Shown: positions 8,742 through 17,997, counted from the first letter of the stretch. The stretch is DNA of 52,583 nucleotides from JABFWF01 sp035539135 (GCA_035539135.1 DATLJD010000003.1:1-52583); one strand, 5' to 3'. Program-made: numbers and translations. The notes: generated by a model not told the origin, from the letters alone.

Positions 8742-9308
8742 ATGCGCGGACGCGACCCCGAGAGCGGCGACTACCTCGCCCCCAGCCGCAGCGCGCAGCG
8801 CCGCGCGGCGCTGGACGTGCTGGCGCTGGGACAGAAGCTGGCCAGCCTGAGCGACGCCCAACTGGGGCGGCTGCCGATCCCGGAGCAACTGCTGCCGCAC
8901 ATCGTCGAGACCCGCCGGATCACCTCGCACGTCGCCCGCAAGCGCCAGCTCGCCTTCCTCGCCAAGCAGATGCGGCGCGAGGACGAGGCGGTGTTGGATG
9001 CGATCCGCGACGCACTGGACGAACACGGCGACAGCGCGCGCCGCGAAACCGCGCTGCTGCACCGGGTCGAGGTGCTGCGCGAGCGCCTGCTGGAGGACGG
9101 CGACGTTGCGCTGGCGGAGCTGCTGGACGCGCACCCGCAGGCCGACCGCCAGCGCCTGCGCCAGCTCGCCCGCAACGCGCTGGACGAACGCCGCAGGAAC
9201 CGCCCGCAGCACGCCTACCGCGAACTGTTCCGCGAGCTGCGCGAGTTGCTGTCCGCCGACGACGGAACCGACGCGGCCGACCCGGTCGCGGAAGACGACG
9301 CGCCCTAG
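8742..9308 (+). CDS. yjgA: Ribosome-associated protein YjgA/DarP (DUF615)
   Basis: DarP is a dual-action ribosome maturation protein that binds late 50S assembly intermediates in E. coli. The start at ATG 8742 is preferred over an upstream ATG at 8655. It has a strong GGAGGAG site 4-10 bases upstream, and the protein then begins MRGRDPESGDYLAPSRSAQRRAA, matching the family's charged start. The 188-residue, highly charged helical sequence contains the family pattern LPIPEQLLPHIVETRRI followed by HVARKRQLAFLAKQMR. Divergence from pmbA is the same arrangement as in E. coli. The gene converges on tldD with only 11 bases between stop codons and no recognisable terminator. Confidence 0.93.
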   Translation: MRGRDPESGDYLAPSRSAQRRAALDVLALGQKLASLSDAQLGRLPIPEQLLPHIVETRRITSHVARKRQLAFLAKQMRREDEAVLDAIRDALDEHGDSARRETALLHRVEVLRERLLEDGDVALAELLDAHPQADRQRLRQLARNALDERRRNRPQHAYRELFRELRELLSADDGTDAADPVAEDDAP

Positions 9309-9319
9309 CGCGGCCGCGC

Positions 9320-10762
9320 TCACGCCTGCGTTCCGCCGACCGTCAGCTGGTCGATCAGCAGCGACGGCTGCCCGACCCCGACCGGCACGCTCTGCCCGTC
9401 CTTGCCGCATACGCCCACGCCCTCGTCGAGCGCGAGGTCGTTGCCGATCATGCGGACCCGCTGCATGGTTTCCGGACCGTTGCCGATCAGGGTCGCGCCC
9501 TTCACCGGCGCGGTGACCTTGCCGTCCTCGATCAGGTAGGCCTCGGTCGCCGAGAACACGTACTTGCCGCTGGTGATGTCGACCTGGCCGCCGCCGAAGT
9601 TCACCGCGTACAGGCCGCGCTTCACCGAGCGGATCATTTCCTCCGGATCGTGCGGGCCTGCCAGCATGTAGGTGTTGGTCATGCGCGGCATGGTCAGGTG
9701 GGCGAACGACTCGCGGCGGCCGTTGCCGGTGGGCCGCATGCCCATCAGCCGCGCATTGAGCGTGTCCTGCATGTAGCCGGCCAGCACGCCGTCCTCGATC
9801 AGGGTGGTGCACTGCGTCGGCGTGCCCTCGTCGTCCACGTTGAGCGAACCGCGCCGGCCTTCCAGCGTGCCGTCGTCGACGATGGTCACGCCCGGCGAGG
9901 CGACCCGCTGGCCGATGCGGCCGGCGTAGGTGGACGTTCCCTTGCGGTTGAAGTCGCCCTCGAGGCCATGGCCGACCGCCTCGTGCAGCAGCACGCCCGG
10001 CCAGCCGCTGCCGAGCACGACCGGCATCACGCCGGCCGGCGCGTCGATCGCCTCGAGGTTGACCAGCGCCTGGCGCAGCGCCTCGCGCGCGAAATGCTCC
10101 GGCTTGCCGTCGGCCAGCAGCTCGGCGTACGAGTAGCGACCGCCGCCGCCCGCGTAGCCGCTCTCGCGGCGTCCGCCCTGCTCGACGATCACCTGCACGT
10201 TGATGCGCACCAGCGGGCGCACGTCGGCGGCGAGCACGCCGTCGCTGCGCGCGACCAGCACCGTGTCCACGCCGCCGGCGAGGCTGACCATCACCTGGCG
10301 CACGCGCGGGTCGGCGGCGCGGATCATGCGGTCGACCCGGCGCAGCGCCTCGACCTTGTCCTCGTTGTCGAGCGCATCGATCGGATCGGCGGCCGGGTAC
10401 AGGCTGCGCCCGGTCGCCGGCACCAGCACCCGCGCGGGCCGCGCATCGCCCTGACGCGAGATGGCGCGCGCGGACCCCGCCGCTTCCAGCAGCGCCTCGG
10501 TGTTGATGTCGTCGGAATAGGCGAATCCGGTCTTCTCGCCGGAGATCGCGCGCACGCCCACGCCTTGCTCGATCGAGTGCGCGCCTTCCTTGACGATCCC
10601 GTCCTCGACCGTCCAGCTCTCGCGCCGCGCGTGCTGGAAGTAGAGGTCGCCGAAGTCGATGCCCGGCCCCAGAAGCGCGCCGAACGCGCGTTCCAGCCCG
10701 GTGTCGTCGAGGCCGGCGGGCAGCAGCAGGCGCGATTGGGCGAGGCTCAGCGATTGCGACAT
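9320..10762 (-). CDS. tldD: Metalloprotease TldD
   Basis: TldD carries the active site of the TldD/TldE protease. The metal-binding HExxxH motif is at residues 260-265 (LLHEAVGHGLEGD), as in the family. The length of 480 residues equals that of E. coli TldD when translation starts at the ATG at 10762 (MSQSLSLAQ). A longer frame reaching 10807 adds non-family residues and was rejected. Further conserved parts are GGGRYSYAELL, FNRKGTSTYAGRIGQRVASPGVTI and the C-terminal MIGNDLALDEGVGVCGKDGQSVPVG. The gene lies 118 bases downstream of yhdP and probably belongs to the maf-rng-yhdP-tldD transcript, an arrangement widespread in gammaproteobacteria. Confidence 0.96.
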   Translation of the reverse strand: MSQSLSLAQSRLLLPAGLDDTGLERAFGALLGPGIDFGDLYFQHARRESWTVEDGIVKEGAHSIEQGVGVRAISGEKTGFAYSDDINTEALLEAAGSARAISRQGDARPARVLVPATGRSLYPAADPIDALDNEDKVEALRRVDRMIRAADPRVRQVMVSLAGGVDTVLVARSDGVLAADVRPLVRINVQVIVEQGGRRESGYAGGGGRYSYAELLADGKPEHFAREALRQALVNLEAIDAPAGVMPVVLGSGWPGVLLHEAVGHGLEGDFNRKGTSTYAGRIGQRVASPGVTIVDDGTLEGRRGSLNVDDEGTPTQCTTLIEDGVLAGYMQDTLNARLMGMRPTGNGRRESFAHLTMPRMTNTYMLAGPHDPEEMIRSVKRGLYAVNFGGGQVDITSGKYVFSATEAYLIEDGKVTAPVKGATLIGNGPETMQRVRMIGNDLALDEGVGVCGKDGQSVPVGVGQPSLLIDQLTVGGTQA

Positions 10763-10880
10763 GAAGATCCCGTGGACGCGATGAAGGGGGAAGTCGCCGC
10801 GGCCCATGCGGCCGCAGCGCGCGTGACGAGGGCGCGAACCGCGCGCGTCCCCCGCAAGATGCGGGTCGCGCGCGGACGAA

Positions 10881-13800
10881 TCAACCGTGGTCTTCGCCGT
10901 CTCGCGTGGCGCGCAGGCGCGATTGTTCGCGGCTGATCACCTCGACCTTCGGGTCCTTCCACGGGCCCGTCACGCGATAGGTCCTGGCGCCGATGCGGCC
11001 GAGCGGCTTCTGCAGCACCGCGTTCGCCGCGGCGCCGATCGCCGCGCCGACCGGACCGCCCGCGATCGCGCCGGCGACGGTGAGCAGGTTGCCGGTCTTG
11101 GGCAGCACTTCGATGGTCTGGTCGAACCGTTGCGCGCGCAGGTCGGCGCTGCCGCGGATACGGATGTCGGCGGCCGGGCCCTCGATCGCGAGATCGTCGC
11201 TGCGCGCACGGCCGTCGGCGATGCGCACTTCGCCATGCAGGCGGTCGAAGGCGAAGCCCTTGGAGAAGAAGTCGTGGAAATCCAGGGTCAGCCGGCGCGG
11301 CAGCTGGGCGATGCTGAGCAGGCCGAGCACGCGGCCGGCGCCGGGTTCCAGTTCGGTGAGCTGGCCGTCGCGTGCGTCCAGGGTGAGCGTGCCTTCCAGC
11401 GAGGCGAGTCCGAACGCGGCGGGAGCGCCATTCCAGCGCGCGTCCAGCCTCGCCTTGCCCTCGCCGCGCGCGAGCTGGCCACCGTAGCCCAGGCCCGCGA
11501 GCAGCTTGCCGAAATCCTTGCTTTGGATCGTCGCGTCGAGCCGGGTGCGCGCGTTCGCGCCGCGCCCGGTCCATTCGCCCTGCACGTCGATGCGCTGGCC
11601 CTCGCCCTGCGCCTGCGCCTGCTCGATGCGCAGGCCGCCGGGGACCGGCTGGGTGCGCAGGCGCGCGCTGCCGAGCGCGGCGTCGCGCACGCGCAGTTCG
11701 TCGATGTCGATCGCCAGCGCGGGGATCTTCGCCGGATCCATGTCGGTCTCGGCCGGCGCGACGGGGGTCGCCGGCGCGGTGCCGCCGGCGGCGGACGCGC
11801 CTGGCGCCTGCGCATCGTCCGCCACCTTCGCGCCTACCGGCGCGACGTCGCGCCAGTGCACGCGCGCGAAGCGGCCGCTCACCGGCGCGCTGGCCGCATC
11901 CGGGATGCGCAGGCGACCGGCGAGGCCCGGCCCCTGCAGGCGGGCATCGAGACCGCCCGGCACCGGCGCGACGGTCAGCCGCGCCTGCGTGAATTCCCCG
12001 CCGACCAGGCGCAGGCGATCGGCTTCGACATCGACCGACCGCAGCGCGACTCCGCCCTGGCCGCCACCGCCTTCCTTGCCGGTGCCGCCCGCGTCGCGCG
12101 CCAATGCCATCCACTCCAGCGCATCCAGGGTGCCGGCATGACCGGTCGCCACCAGCCCCGAAGCCGGTGCCGGCGCGGCCACGGTGTCGCCGCCGAGCAC
12201 CACGCGCACCCCGGTCTTCGCGCCGCTGCGCGCGCGCAGCGCGAACACGTCGCCGAGCGCGACCTGCACCTCGCCGCTGCCCAGCGGCAGCGGTGCGTCG
12301 ATCCGCGCGGCCAGCGCGGTCGCCGCCGGCTTGCGCAACGGCGCCGGCAACGCAAGCCGGGTGCCGACCAGGTTCGAACGCAGCTGCAGCCGGGTCGGTA
12401 CTGCGTTCGCGCCCGCCGCCGTCTTCGGTATCGCGACCGCCGCGGTCCACGCCGAGCGGCCGTCGACGTACGGCGCCAGCCATGCCATCTCGGGCGCGTG
12501 CGAGAGCAATGCCCTGGCGCCGAGGTTGCCCTCGAGTTCGGCTTCGAAGGCCTGGCGACGGTCGCGCACGCCGTCGCCCGCGCGCAGCGACAGCCGCGCC
12601 GGCTGGCCGTCGTGCACCACCGCCAGGCGCTCGGCGGAAAAGCCGCCGCTGCCGTAGCGCGCGCGCCCGCGCATGCCGCTGAAGGCGAGGTCCCAGCGCT
12701 TGTCGGTCATCCGGGCCCCGGCCAGGGCGACGGTGCCGCCGAGCCTGGAGGCGCCCTGCCCGTGCAGCGGCAGCTCGAGATCGAAGGTGACCGCAGCCAG
12801 CCCGTTCGCCGTCAGGTTGTCCAGGGTCTCGCCGTATTCCCGGTGCAGCGGGCTCTGCCGCAGCAGGCCGAGCAGGCGCGCGGCGTCGCCGCCGCCTTCG
12901 GCGTCCACGCGCAGTTCGGCGTGGCCGAAGTCGGCGATCCCGGCGTCGAAGCGGCGGATGCCCACGCCCGCCAGGACCGCCTTGCCGGATACCTCGAAAC
13001 CGTTTCCTATGAAAGCGACGTCGCCGGTCAGGTGCTCGGCGGCAGGCCAGTCCGGCTGGAACTTCAAGGTCACGTCCGCGAGGTGCGCGCTCGCCTCGAA
13101 GCGGCCGTCCTGGTGCTGGAACGGCCAGTCGTCGAGGTCGCCGCTGACGATCGCGCGGGCCTGCTCGACGCGGCCCGCGACCAGCGCATCGTCGAGCCAG
13201 CGCACCGCCGCGTCCGCCATCAGGTGGCGGATCCAGAAGCCCTTCGCGACCGGCACGCGGGTGGCGTCGAGGTCGGCGGCGAGGTCGATCCACGGCCGCG
13301 TGCCGTCGTTCTGGAACCACAGCCCGCCGCGCACGTCGGCGCCGAACGCGCCGTCGTCGCCGTCCACGCGCAAGGCCGGGGTCGCGACGCGCCAGCCGGC
13401 GCCCTCGCGCCAGGCGTCGGCCTCGCCGCGCAGGCGCACGCTGTGCACGACGCCGAAACCGCGCGGCCAGTCGAAGCGCACCGGCCGCGCCGGATCGAAG
13501 GCGAAGCGCAGGCCGCGCGCATCGCCCTCGAACGCCCCGGACAGGCCGGACAGGCCGGGCGCGTCGCCGACGGCATCGAAGCCGAGCCCGGCGACTTCGC
13601 CGCCATAACGCAGCGCCCCGCCGCGGACGCCGGCGATCGTCACCGCGCGCAGGGTCGCCTGCGGGCGGGTGTCGCGCAGCCAGCGGCGCAGGTCTTCGGG
13701 CATCCGGTCGCTGAGCGCCAGCAGCGCGAACAGCGGTCCGGCTTCGACCTGGCGCGCGCGCATGCCGTAGCGCTGGCCGCCGGCGAGCAGCAGGCCGTCG

Positions 13801-14777
13801 AGCACGCGCTCGTCGCCGCGCGCGCCGAAGCGCAGCTCCGGCGCGTCCAGCCGCCACCCGTCGGCGATGCGCTGCCAGTGCGCGCGCAGGCGCACCTGGT
13901 CGAAGCCGGCGAGTTCACCCGCCGCGTCCGGCCGCGAGGGCAATGGCGCACCGCGCAGGCGCAGGCCGGTCAGCGCGCCATCGACGGTGACCGTGTCCAC
14001 GCGGTGGTCGTGCAGTTCGACCCAGGCCTGGAGGCGGCCGCCGCCGCCGATCGCGCGCACGCCGGCCACGCGCAGCAGCGGCGACCACAGCCCGAGATCC
14101 GCGTCCCGGGCTGCGGCATACCCGCGCCCGCGTCCTTCCCCGCGGTCGAAATCGAAGGCCGCGGTCAGCGGCGAGCGCCCCGCCACCATCCACGCGCGCA
14201 GGCCGGCGCGCACCCGTTGCCCGTCCACCCGCAGGCGCAGGTCGATGTGCGGGACGCGCGCGTTGATCCCGAGCTGCGGCGCGAGGATCGCCAGCTGGCC
14301 GCCGATCACCTGCAACTCGCCAAGGCCCTGCAGGGTGTCGAACGGGTCGCCGCCACCCGCCTGCTGCTGGCCCGGCAGGCCGCGCACGCGCCATTCGCCG
14401 TCGGCCGCGCGCTCGAGGGTGAGGTCGAGCCCGCGCAGCCGCAGTTCTGTGAACGAATGGCCGGGCAGCAGGCCGGCGTATTGCGACACCAGCATCTCGG
14501 CGTCACCGATCCGCACCGTCTGCAGGCCGCTGCCGACCCGCAGGTTGTCCAGCCGCAACAACGGGCCGCGCCGCGTCCACTGCGTTTCCACGCGATCGAA
14601 CGCGACCGGGCGGCCGGCGCGCTCGCTCAGCCAGGCCGCGATGTGCTCCGGGTGCTGCTCGGCCCAGGGCAACAGCCGGCTGACCAGGCCGATCGCCAGC
14701 GCGACCAGCACCAGCGCGAGCGCCGACCCGTACCACAGGCTGCGGTGCGCGATGTGCAGGTGGCGGCGGAATCTCAT
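10881..14777 (-). CDS. yhdP: YhdP family AsmA-like lipid-transport protein
   Basis: A very large (1298 residues) single-span inner-membrane protein of the AsmA/TamB-like YhdP family. In E. coli YhdP helps move phospholipids to the outer membrane. A transmembrane segment lies at about residues 15-37 (WYGSALALVLVALAIGLVSRL), followed by a long periplasmic beta-rich repeat region predicted to form a hydrophobic groove. The C-terminal region (GRVLGLLSIAQLPRRLTLDF, then FAFDRLHGEVRIADG) is the AsmA-like C-terminal domain. Proline/alanine-rich linkers near residues 980-1020 are longer than usual. The gene starts with ATG 15 bases after rng and is probably co-transcribed with maf and rng. Confidence 0.92.
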   Translation of the reverse strand: MRFRRHLHIAHRSLWYGSALALVLVALAIGLVSRLLPWAEQHPEHIAAWLSERAGRPVAFDRVETQWTRRGPLLRLDNLRVGSGLQTVRIGDAEMLVSQYAGLLPGHSFTELRLRGLDLTLERAADGEWRVRGLPGQQQAGGGDPFDTLQGLGELQVIGGQLAILAPQLGINARVPHIDLRLRVDGQRVRAGLRAWMVAGRSPLTAAFDFDRGEGRGRGYAAARDADLGLWSPLLRVAGVRAIGGGGRLQAWVELHDHRVDTVTVDGALTGLRLRGAPLPSRPDAAGELAGFDQVRLRAHWQRIADGWRLDAPELRFGARGDERVLDGLLLAGGQRYGMRARQVEAGPLFALLALSDRMPEDLRRWLRDTRPQATLRAVTIAGVRGGALRYGGEVAGLGFDAVGDAPGLSGLSGAFEGDARGLRFAFDPARPVRFDWPRGFGVVHSVRLRGEADAWREGAGWRVATPALRVDGDDGAFGADVRGGLWFQNDGTRPWIDLAADLDATRVPVAKGFWIRHLMADAAVRWLDDALVAGRVEQARAIVSGDLDDWPFQHQDGRFEASAHLADVTLKFQPDWPAAEHLTGDVAFIGNGFEVSGKAVLAGVGIRRFDAGIADFGHAELRVDAEGGGDAARLLGLLRQSPLHREYGETLDNLTANGLAAVTFDLELPLHGQGASRLGGTVALAGARMTDKRWDLAFSGMRGRARYGSGGFSAERLAVVHDGQPARLSLRAGDGVRDRRQAFEAELEGNLGARALLSHAPEMAWLAPYVDGRSAWTAAVAIPKTAAGANAVPTRLQLRSNLVGTRLALPAPLRKPAATALAARIDAPLPLGSGEVQVALGDVFALRARSGAKTGVRVVLGGDTVAAPAPASGLVATGHAGTLDALEWMALARDAGGTGKEGGGGQGGVALRSVDVEADRLRLVGGEFTQARLTVAPVPGGLDARLQGPGLAGRLRIPDAASAPVSGRFARVHWRDVAPVGAKVADDAQAPGASAAGGTAPATPVAPAETDMDPAKIPALAIDIDELRVRDAALGSARLRTQPVPGGLRIEQAQAQGEGQRIDVQGEWTGRGANARTRLDATIQSKDFGKLLAGLGYGGQLARGEGKARLDARWNGAPAAFGLASLEGTLTLDARDGQLTELEPGAGRVLGLLSIAQLPRRLTLDFHDFFSKGFAFDRLHGEVRIADGRARSDDLAIEGPAADIRIRGSADLRAQRFDQTIEVLPKTGNLLTVAGAIAGGPVGAAIGAAANAVLQKPLGRIGARTYRVTGPWKDPKVEVISREQSRLRATRDGEDHG

Positions 14778-14792
14778 CGGCCCGCGCCCGGC

Positions 14793-16283
14793 TCAGAGCA
14801 GCACGACATCGAACTGCTCCTGCAGGTACTGCGCGTCGGCCTGGAAACGGATCGACTTGCCGAGGAATTCCTCCAGCTCCGCGACCGCCGCCGATTCCTC
14901 GTCGGTGATCCGGGTGACGACCTTGGGCGAGGCGATCACCAGCAGCCGCGCCGCCTCGAACTGGCGCACCGCGCGCACGATCTCGCGGAAGATCTCGTAG
15001 GTGACGGTCTCGGCCGTCTTGAGCATGCCGCGGCCGCCGCACTCGTGGCAGGGTTCGCACAGCTGGCGTTCGAGCGACTCCACGGTGCGCTTGCGGGTCA
15101 TCTCGACCAGGCCCAGCGGCGAGAAGTCGTACACGGTGCTGCGCGCGTGGTCGCGCGCCATCGCCTTCTCCAGCGTGCGCAGCACCTGCCGGCGATGCTC
15201 GGCGTCGTGCATGTCGATGAAGTCGATGATGATGATGCCGCCCAGGTTGCGCAGGCGCAGCTGGCGCGCGACCGCCTGCGCCGCCTCGAGGTTGGTCCGG
15301 TAGACGGTCTCCTCGAGGTTGCGCTGGCCGAGGAAGGAGCCCGTGTTGACGTCCACCGTGGTCATCGCCTCGGTCTGGTCGATGACCAGGTAGCCGCCCG
15401 ACTTCAGCGGCACCTCCTTGTCCAGCGCACGCTGGATCTCGTCCTCGACCCCGTACAGGTCGAAGATCGGGCGCGCGCCGGAATAGTGCTCGATCTTCTC
15501 CGCCAGCCCCGGCATGTACTGCGCCGCGAACACGCGCAGCCGCTCACTGGTCTCGCGCGAGTCGACCTTGACCTTCTCCACGTCGCGCCGCATCAGGTCG
15601 CGTACCGCGCGCATCGGCAGGCTGAGGTCCTCGTAGACGCAGGTGCCGACCTGGTTGTCGCGCGCCTTCTGTTCGACCAGCGCCCATGCGCGGCTGAGGT
15701 AGGCGATGTCCTCGGCAAGCGCCTCTGCCGGCTGGCCTTCGGCGTTGGTGCGCACGATGTAGCCATGGCCGCCGGCTGGCGTCGCCAGTTCGGTGACCAG
15801 CCCTTTCAGGCGGGCGCGTTCGGCCTCGTCCTCGATCCGCGCGGACACGCCGATGACGCGCGACTGCGGCAGCAGCACCAGGTAGCGCGAGGGAATGCTG
15901 AGCTGGGTGGTCAGGCGCGCGCCCTTGCTGCCGATCGGGTCCTTGACCACCTGCACGACGACTTCCTGGCCTTCGCGCAGCAGCTCGGCGATCGGCGGCG
16001 TGGGGGTCGGCGCCGGCGGCGGCGGCGCGTCCTCTCCGCCGACCCGCTCGCTGTTGCCGCGCAGCACGTCGTTGGCGTGCAGGAAGGCGGCGCGCTCCAG
16101 CCCGATCTCGACGAACGCGGCCTGCATGCCGGGCATCACCCGCTGCACGCGGCCCTTGTAGATGTTGCCGACCACCCCGCGCCGCCAGCCGCGCTCGATG
16201 TGCAATTCCTGCAGCATGCCGTTCTCGACCACGGCGACGCGGGTTTCGCGCGGGGTGACGTTGACCAGGATTTCCTCGGTCAT
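14793..16283 (-). CDS. rng: Ribonuclease G
   Basis: RNase G is an RNase E-type endoribonuclease that matures the 5' end of 16S rRNA and cuts some mRNAs. The 496-residue protein starts at ATG 16283 (MTEEILVNVTPRETRVAVVENG), which overlaps the maf stop as ATGA. The S1 RNA-binding domain spans about residues 35-130. The catalytic Mg2+ aspartates are D311 in VDVNTGSF and D354 in IIIDFIDM. The zinc-link cysteines are C409 and C412 (CEPC). A proline-rich loop at residues 86-97 replaces the usual loop inside the S1 domain. It lacks the long C-terminal scaffold of RNase E, confirming the RNase G assignment. Confidence 0.96.
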   Translation of the reverse strand: MTEEILVNVTPRETRVAVVENGMLQELHIERGWRRGVVGNIYKGRVQRVMPGMQAAFVEIGLERAAFLHANDVLRGNSERVGGEDAPPPPAPTPTPPIAELLREGQEVVVQVVKDPIGSKGARLTTQLSIPSRYLVLLPQSRVIGVSARIEDEAERARLKGLVTELATPAGGHGYIVRTNAEGQPAEALAEDIAYLSRAWALVEQKARDNQVGTCVYEDLSLPMRAVRDLMRRDVEKVKVDSRETSERLRVFAAQYMPGLAEKIEHYSGARPIFDLYGVEDEIQRALDKEVPLKSGGYLVIDQTEAMTTVDVNTGSFLGQRNLEETVYRTNLEAAQAVARQLRLRNLGGIIIIDFIDMHDAEHRRQVLRTLEKAMARDHARSTVYDFSPLGLVEMTRKRTVESLERQLCEPCHECGGRGMLKTAETVTYEIFREIVRAVRQFEAARLLVIASPKVVTRITDEESAAVAELEEFLGKSIRFQADAQYLQEQFDVVLL

Positions 16284-16873
16284 GCGGCGGCTCCGATGGC
16301 GTGGTCCGGCGCCAGCAGGCCGGCTGCGCGCAACAGGCGCGCGGTCTCGTACAGCGGCAGGCCCATCACTCCGGAGTAGCTGCCCGACAGGTGGGCGATG
16401 AAGGCCTGGGCGACGCCCTGGATCGCGTAGGCGCCTGCCTTGCCCTCGGGCTCGCCGCTGGCGACGTAGGCGGCGATGGTGGCGTCGTCGAGGGCGCCGA
16501 AGGTCACCTCGGAGACGCTGGTCGCCTCGTGCAGCGCGTCGGCGCCGGCGAGGACGACGGTCGAAACCACCTGGTGCGTGCGGCCCGACAGCCGGCGCAG
16601 CATCGCCGCGGCATCGTCGGCGTCGCGCGGCTTGCCGAACACGGCGTCGTCCAGCACCACCTCGGTGTCGGCGCCCAGCACCCAGGCGTCCGCCGACCCG
16701 AGCCGCTGCAGCCCGGCGCACGCCTTGTCGGCGGCGACCCGGCGCACGTAGTCCGCCGCCGCCTCGTCCGGGGCGCGGACTTCGGGCACGGTGACGTCGA
16801 CCAGGGTGAACGGCAGCCCCAACCGGGCCAGCAGTTCGCGCCGGCGGGGGGATTGCGAGGCGAGATGCAGCAT
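16280..16873 (-). CDS. maf: Maf family nucleoside triphosphate pyrophosphatase
   Basis: Maf proteins hydrolyse non-canonical or excess nucleoside triphosphates (dTTP/UTP in the YhdE branch) to monophosphates. The 197-residue sequence opens with the signature LASQSPRRRELL, whose S-x-R-R residues bind the phosphates, and contains VLGADTEVVLDDAVFGKP and GKAGAYAIQGVAQAFI, the remaining Maf motifs. The GAYAIQG form points to the YhdE-like subgroup. The gene starts with ATG at 16873 and ends by overlapping rng by four bases (ATGA), so translation of the two is likely coupled. It is divergent from the SIMPL-domain gene. Confidence 0.95.
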   Translation of the reverse strand: MLHLASQSPRRRELLARLGLPFTLVDVTVPEVRAPDEAAADYVRRVAADKACAGLQRLGSADAWVLGADTEVVLDDAVFGKPRDADDAAAMLRRLSGRTHQVVSTVVLAGADALHEATSVSEVTFGALDDATIAAYVASGEPEGKAGAYAIQGVAQAFIAHLSGSYSGVMGLPLYETARLLRAAGLLAPDHAIGAAA

Positions 16874-16990
16874 CGTGGAAGGATAGCGTGCACCCCCTGT
16901 CCGCTCGCCACACCCATTGGTTTGACCCCGATCCGGCTCACGGTTCGTTCACCGGATCGCAACGACCCTCCCCCAAGTACGGAGCACTCC

Positions 16991-17725
16991 ATGACCGCAG
17001 TCCGCTGGATCCCTTCCATGTCCACCCTCCTGCTGCTCGTCGCCGGCACCGCCTTCGCCGGCAGCGCCGCCGCCCAGACCCTGCCGCCGACCGACGGCAC
17101 CCTGCTCTCGGTCTCGGCGCACGCCGAAGCGCATCGCGTGCCCGACGTCGCCACCGTGTCGGCCGGCGTCGTCACCCAGGCCGCCGACGCCAACGCCGCG
17201 ATGCGCGCCAACGCGCAGGAGATGGACAAGGTGATGGCCGCGGTGCGCGCCGCGGGCATCGCCGAGCGCGACATCCAGACCAGCGGCATCAACCTCAATC
17301 CGCAGTACCGCTACGAGGAGAACCAGCCGCCGCGCATCACCGGCTACCAGGCCAGCAACACGGTCAGCCTGAAGGTGCGCGACGTCGGCAAGCTCGGCAA
17401 GGTGCTGGACGCGCTGGTCGCGAGCGGCGCCAACCAGGTCAACGGCCCGAGCTTCGAGGTCGACAAGCCGGAGGCTGCCTACGACGAAGCCCGCCGCGCC
17501 GCGCTGGAACAGGCGCAGGCACGCGCGGAGATGTACGCCAAGACGCTGGGGCTGCGCGTGCGGCGGATCGTCAGCATCAGCGAAGGCGAACAGGGCTTCC
17601 GTCCGCCGGTGCCGATGATGGCGCGGGCGCAGGCGTTCGAGGCGAAGGCGGCCGATACCGCGGTGGCGCCCGGCGAAACCACGCTGGCGGCCGACCTCGA
17701 CGTGGTGTTCGAACTCGGGAGGTAG
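16991..17725 (+). CDS. SIMPL domain-containing protein (DUF541), secreted
   Basis: A 244-residue periplasmic or outer-membrane protein of the SIMPL/DUF541 family (related to E. coli YggE, linked to oxidative-stress defence). The signal peptide is about residues 1-28, ending AGSAAAQ. The family core follows: ISVSAHAEA-like strand (LLSVSAHAEAHRVPDVATVS), the IAERDIQTSGINLNPQY segment, and GYQASNTVSLKVRD. The ATG at 16991 was chosen because it gives a proper signal peptide; the frame stays open far upstream only because of GC bias. It is followed five bases later by a small disordered-protein gene that is probably co-transcribed. Confidence 0.9.
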   Translation: MTAVRWIPSMSTLLLLVAGTAFAGSAAAQTLPPTDGTLLSVSAHAEAHRVPDVATVSAGVVTQAADANAAMRANAQEMDKVMAAVRAAGIAERDIQTSGINLNPQYRYEENQPPRITGYQASNTVSLKVRDVGKLGKVLDALVASGANQVNGPSFEVDKPEAAYDEARRAALEQAQARAEMYAKTLGLRVRRIVSISEGEQGFRPPVPMMARAQAFEAKAADTAVAPGETTLAADLDVVFELGR

Positions 17726-17730
17726 CAACG

Positions 17731-17925
17731 ATGGGCAAGCGCGACGAAGGCACCCAGCCGGCGGCGGATCCGCGCCGCGGCCGCAACCCCGGCTACGCCG
17801 AGGACCAGCCCGACGACCGCCGCGACGCGCGCCAGCCCACCCACCCGCCGCCGCAGCCCAATCCGGACGAGCCCGGCATGCGCCGCGATCCGGATCCGCC
17901 GGCGGATCCGGCCGGCAAGCACTAG
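17731..17925 (+). CDS. Small disordered Pro/Asp/Arg-rich protein
   Basis: A 64-residue open frame with ATG at 17731, preceded by GGGAGGTAG at good spacing and starting five bases after the SIMPL gene. The protein is almost free of hydrophobic residues and is built of P, D, R, Q and N (for example THPPPQPNPDEPG and DPDPPADP), so it is predicted to be intrinsically disordered and soluble. No domain is recognised and no signal peptide is present. The strong ribosome site and operon position argue that it is real. Its function is unknown. Confidence 0.6.
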   Translation: MGKRDEGTQPAADPRRGRNPGYAEDQPDDRRDARQPTHPPPQPNPDEPGMRRDPDPPADPAGKH

Positions 17926-17930
17926 GAGCG

Positions 17931-17997
17931 GGGAGACGGGAAGGGGGAGACGGGAGACGATGGGGATTTCCCGTCTCCGTCTCCCGCCTCCCGTTCC
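17931..17997. repeat. Inverted heptamer array (GGGAGAC)n / (GTCTCCC)n
   Basis: On the left, 17931-17958 is four heptamers: GGGAGAC, GGGAAGG, GGGAGAC, GGGAGAC. On the right, 17970-17997 runs as mostly heptameric complementary units (CCCGTCT, CCGTCTC, CCGCCTC, CCGTTCC). The two halves can pair as a long imperfect hairpin with an AT-containing loop. It lies between the small protein gene and the tonB-like gene and may act as a structured 3' end. The unit differs by one base from the GGGAGCC unit at 28371-28426. Confidence 0.75.

Noticed and set aside
10887..16379. An 1830-residue plus-strand open frame opposite yhdP, rng and maf
   Set aside because: It is antisense to three well-supported genes, is Arg/Ala/Gln-rich low-complexity sequence, and reflects the absence of stops in very GC-rich DNA.
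14793..16913. RNase G with a 210-residue N-terminal extension
   Set aside because: The extension is the out-of-frame shadow of maf; the true start is the ATG at 16283, which matches the family.
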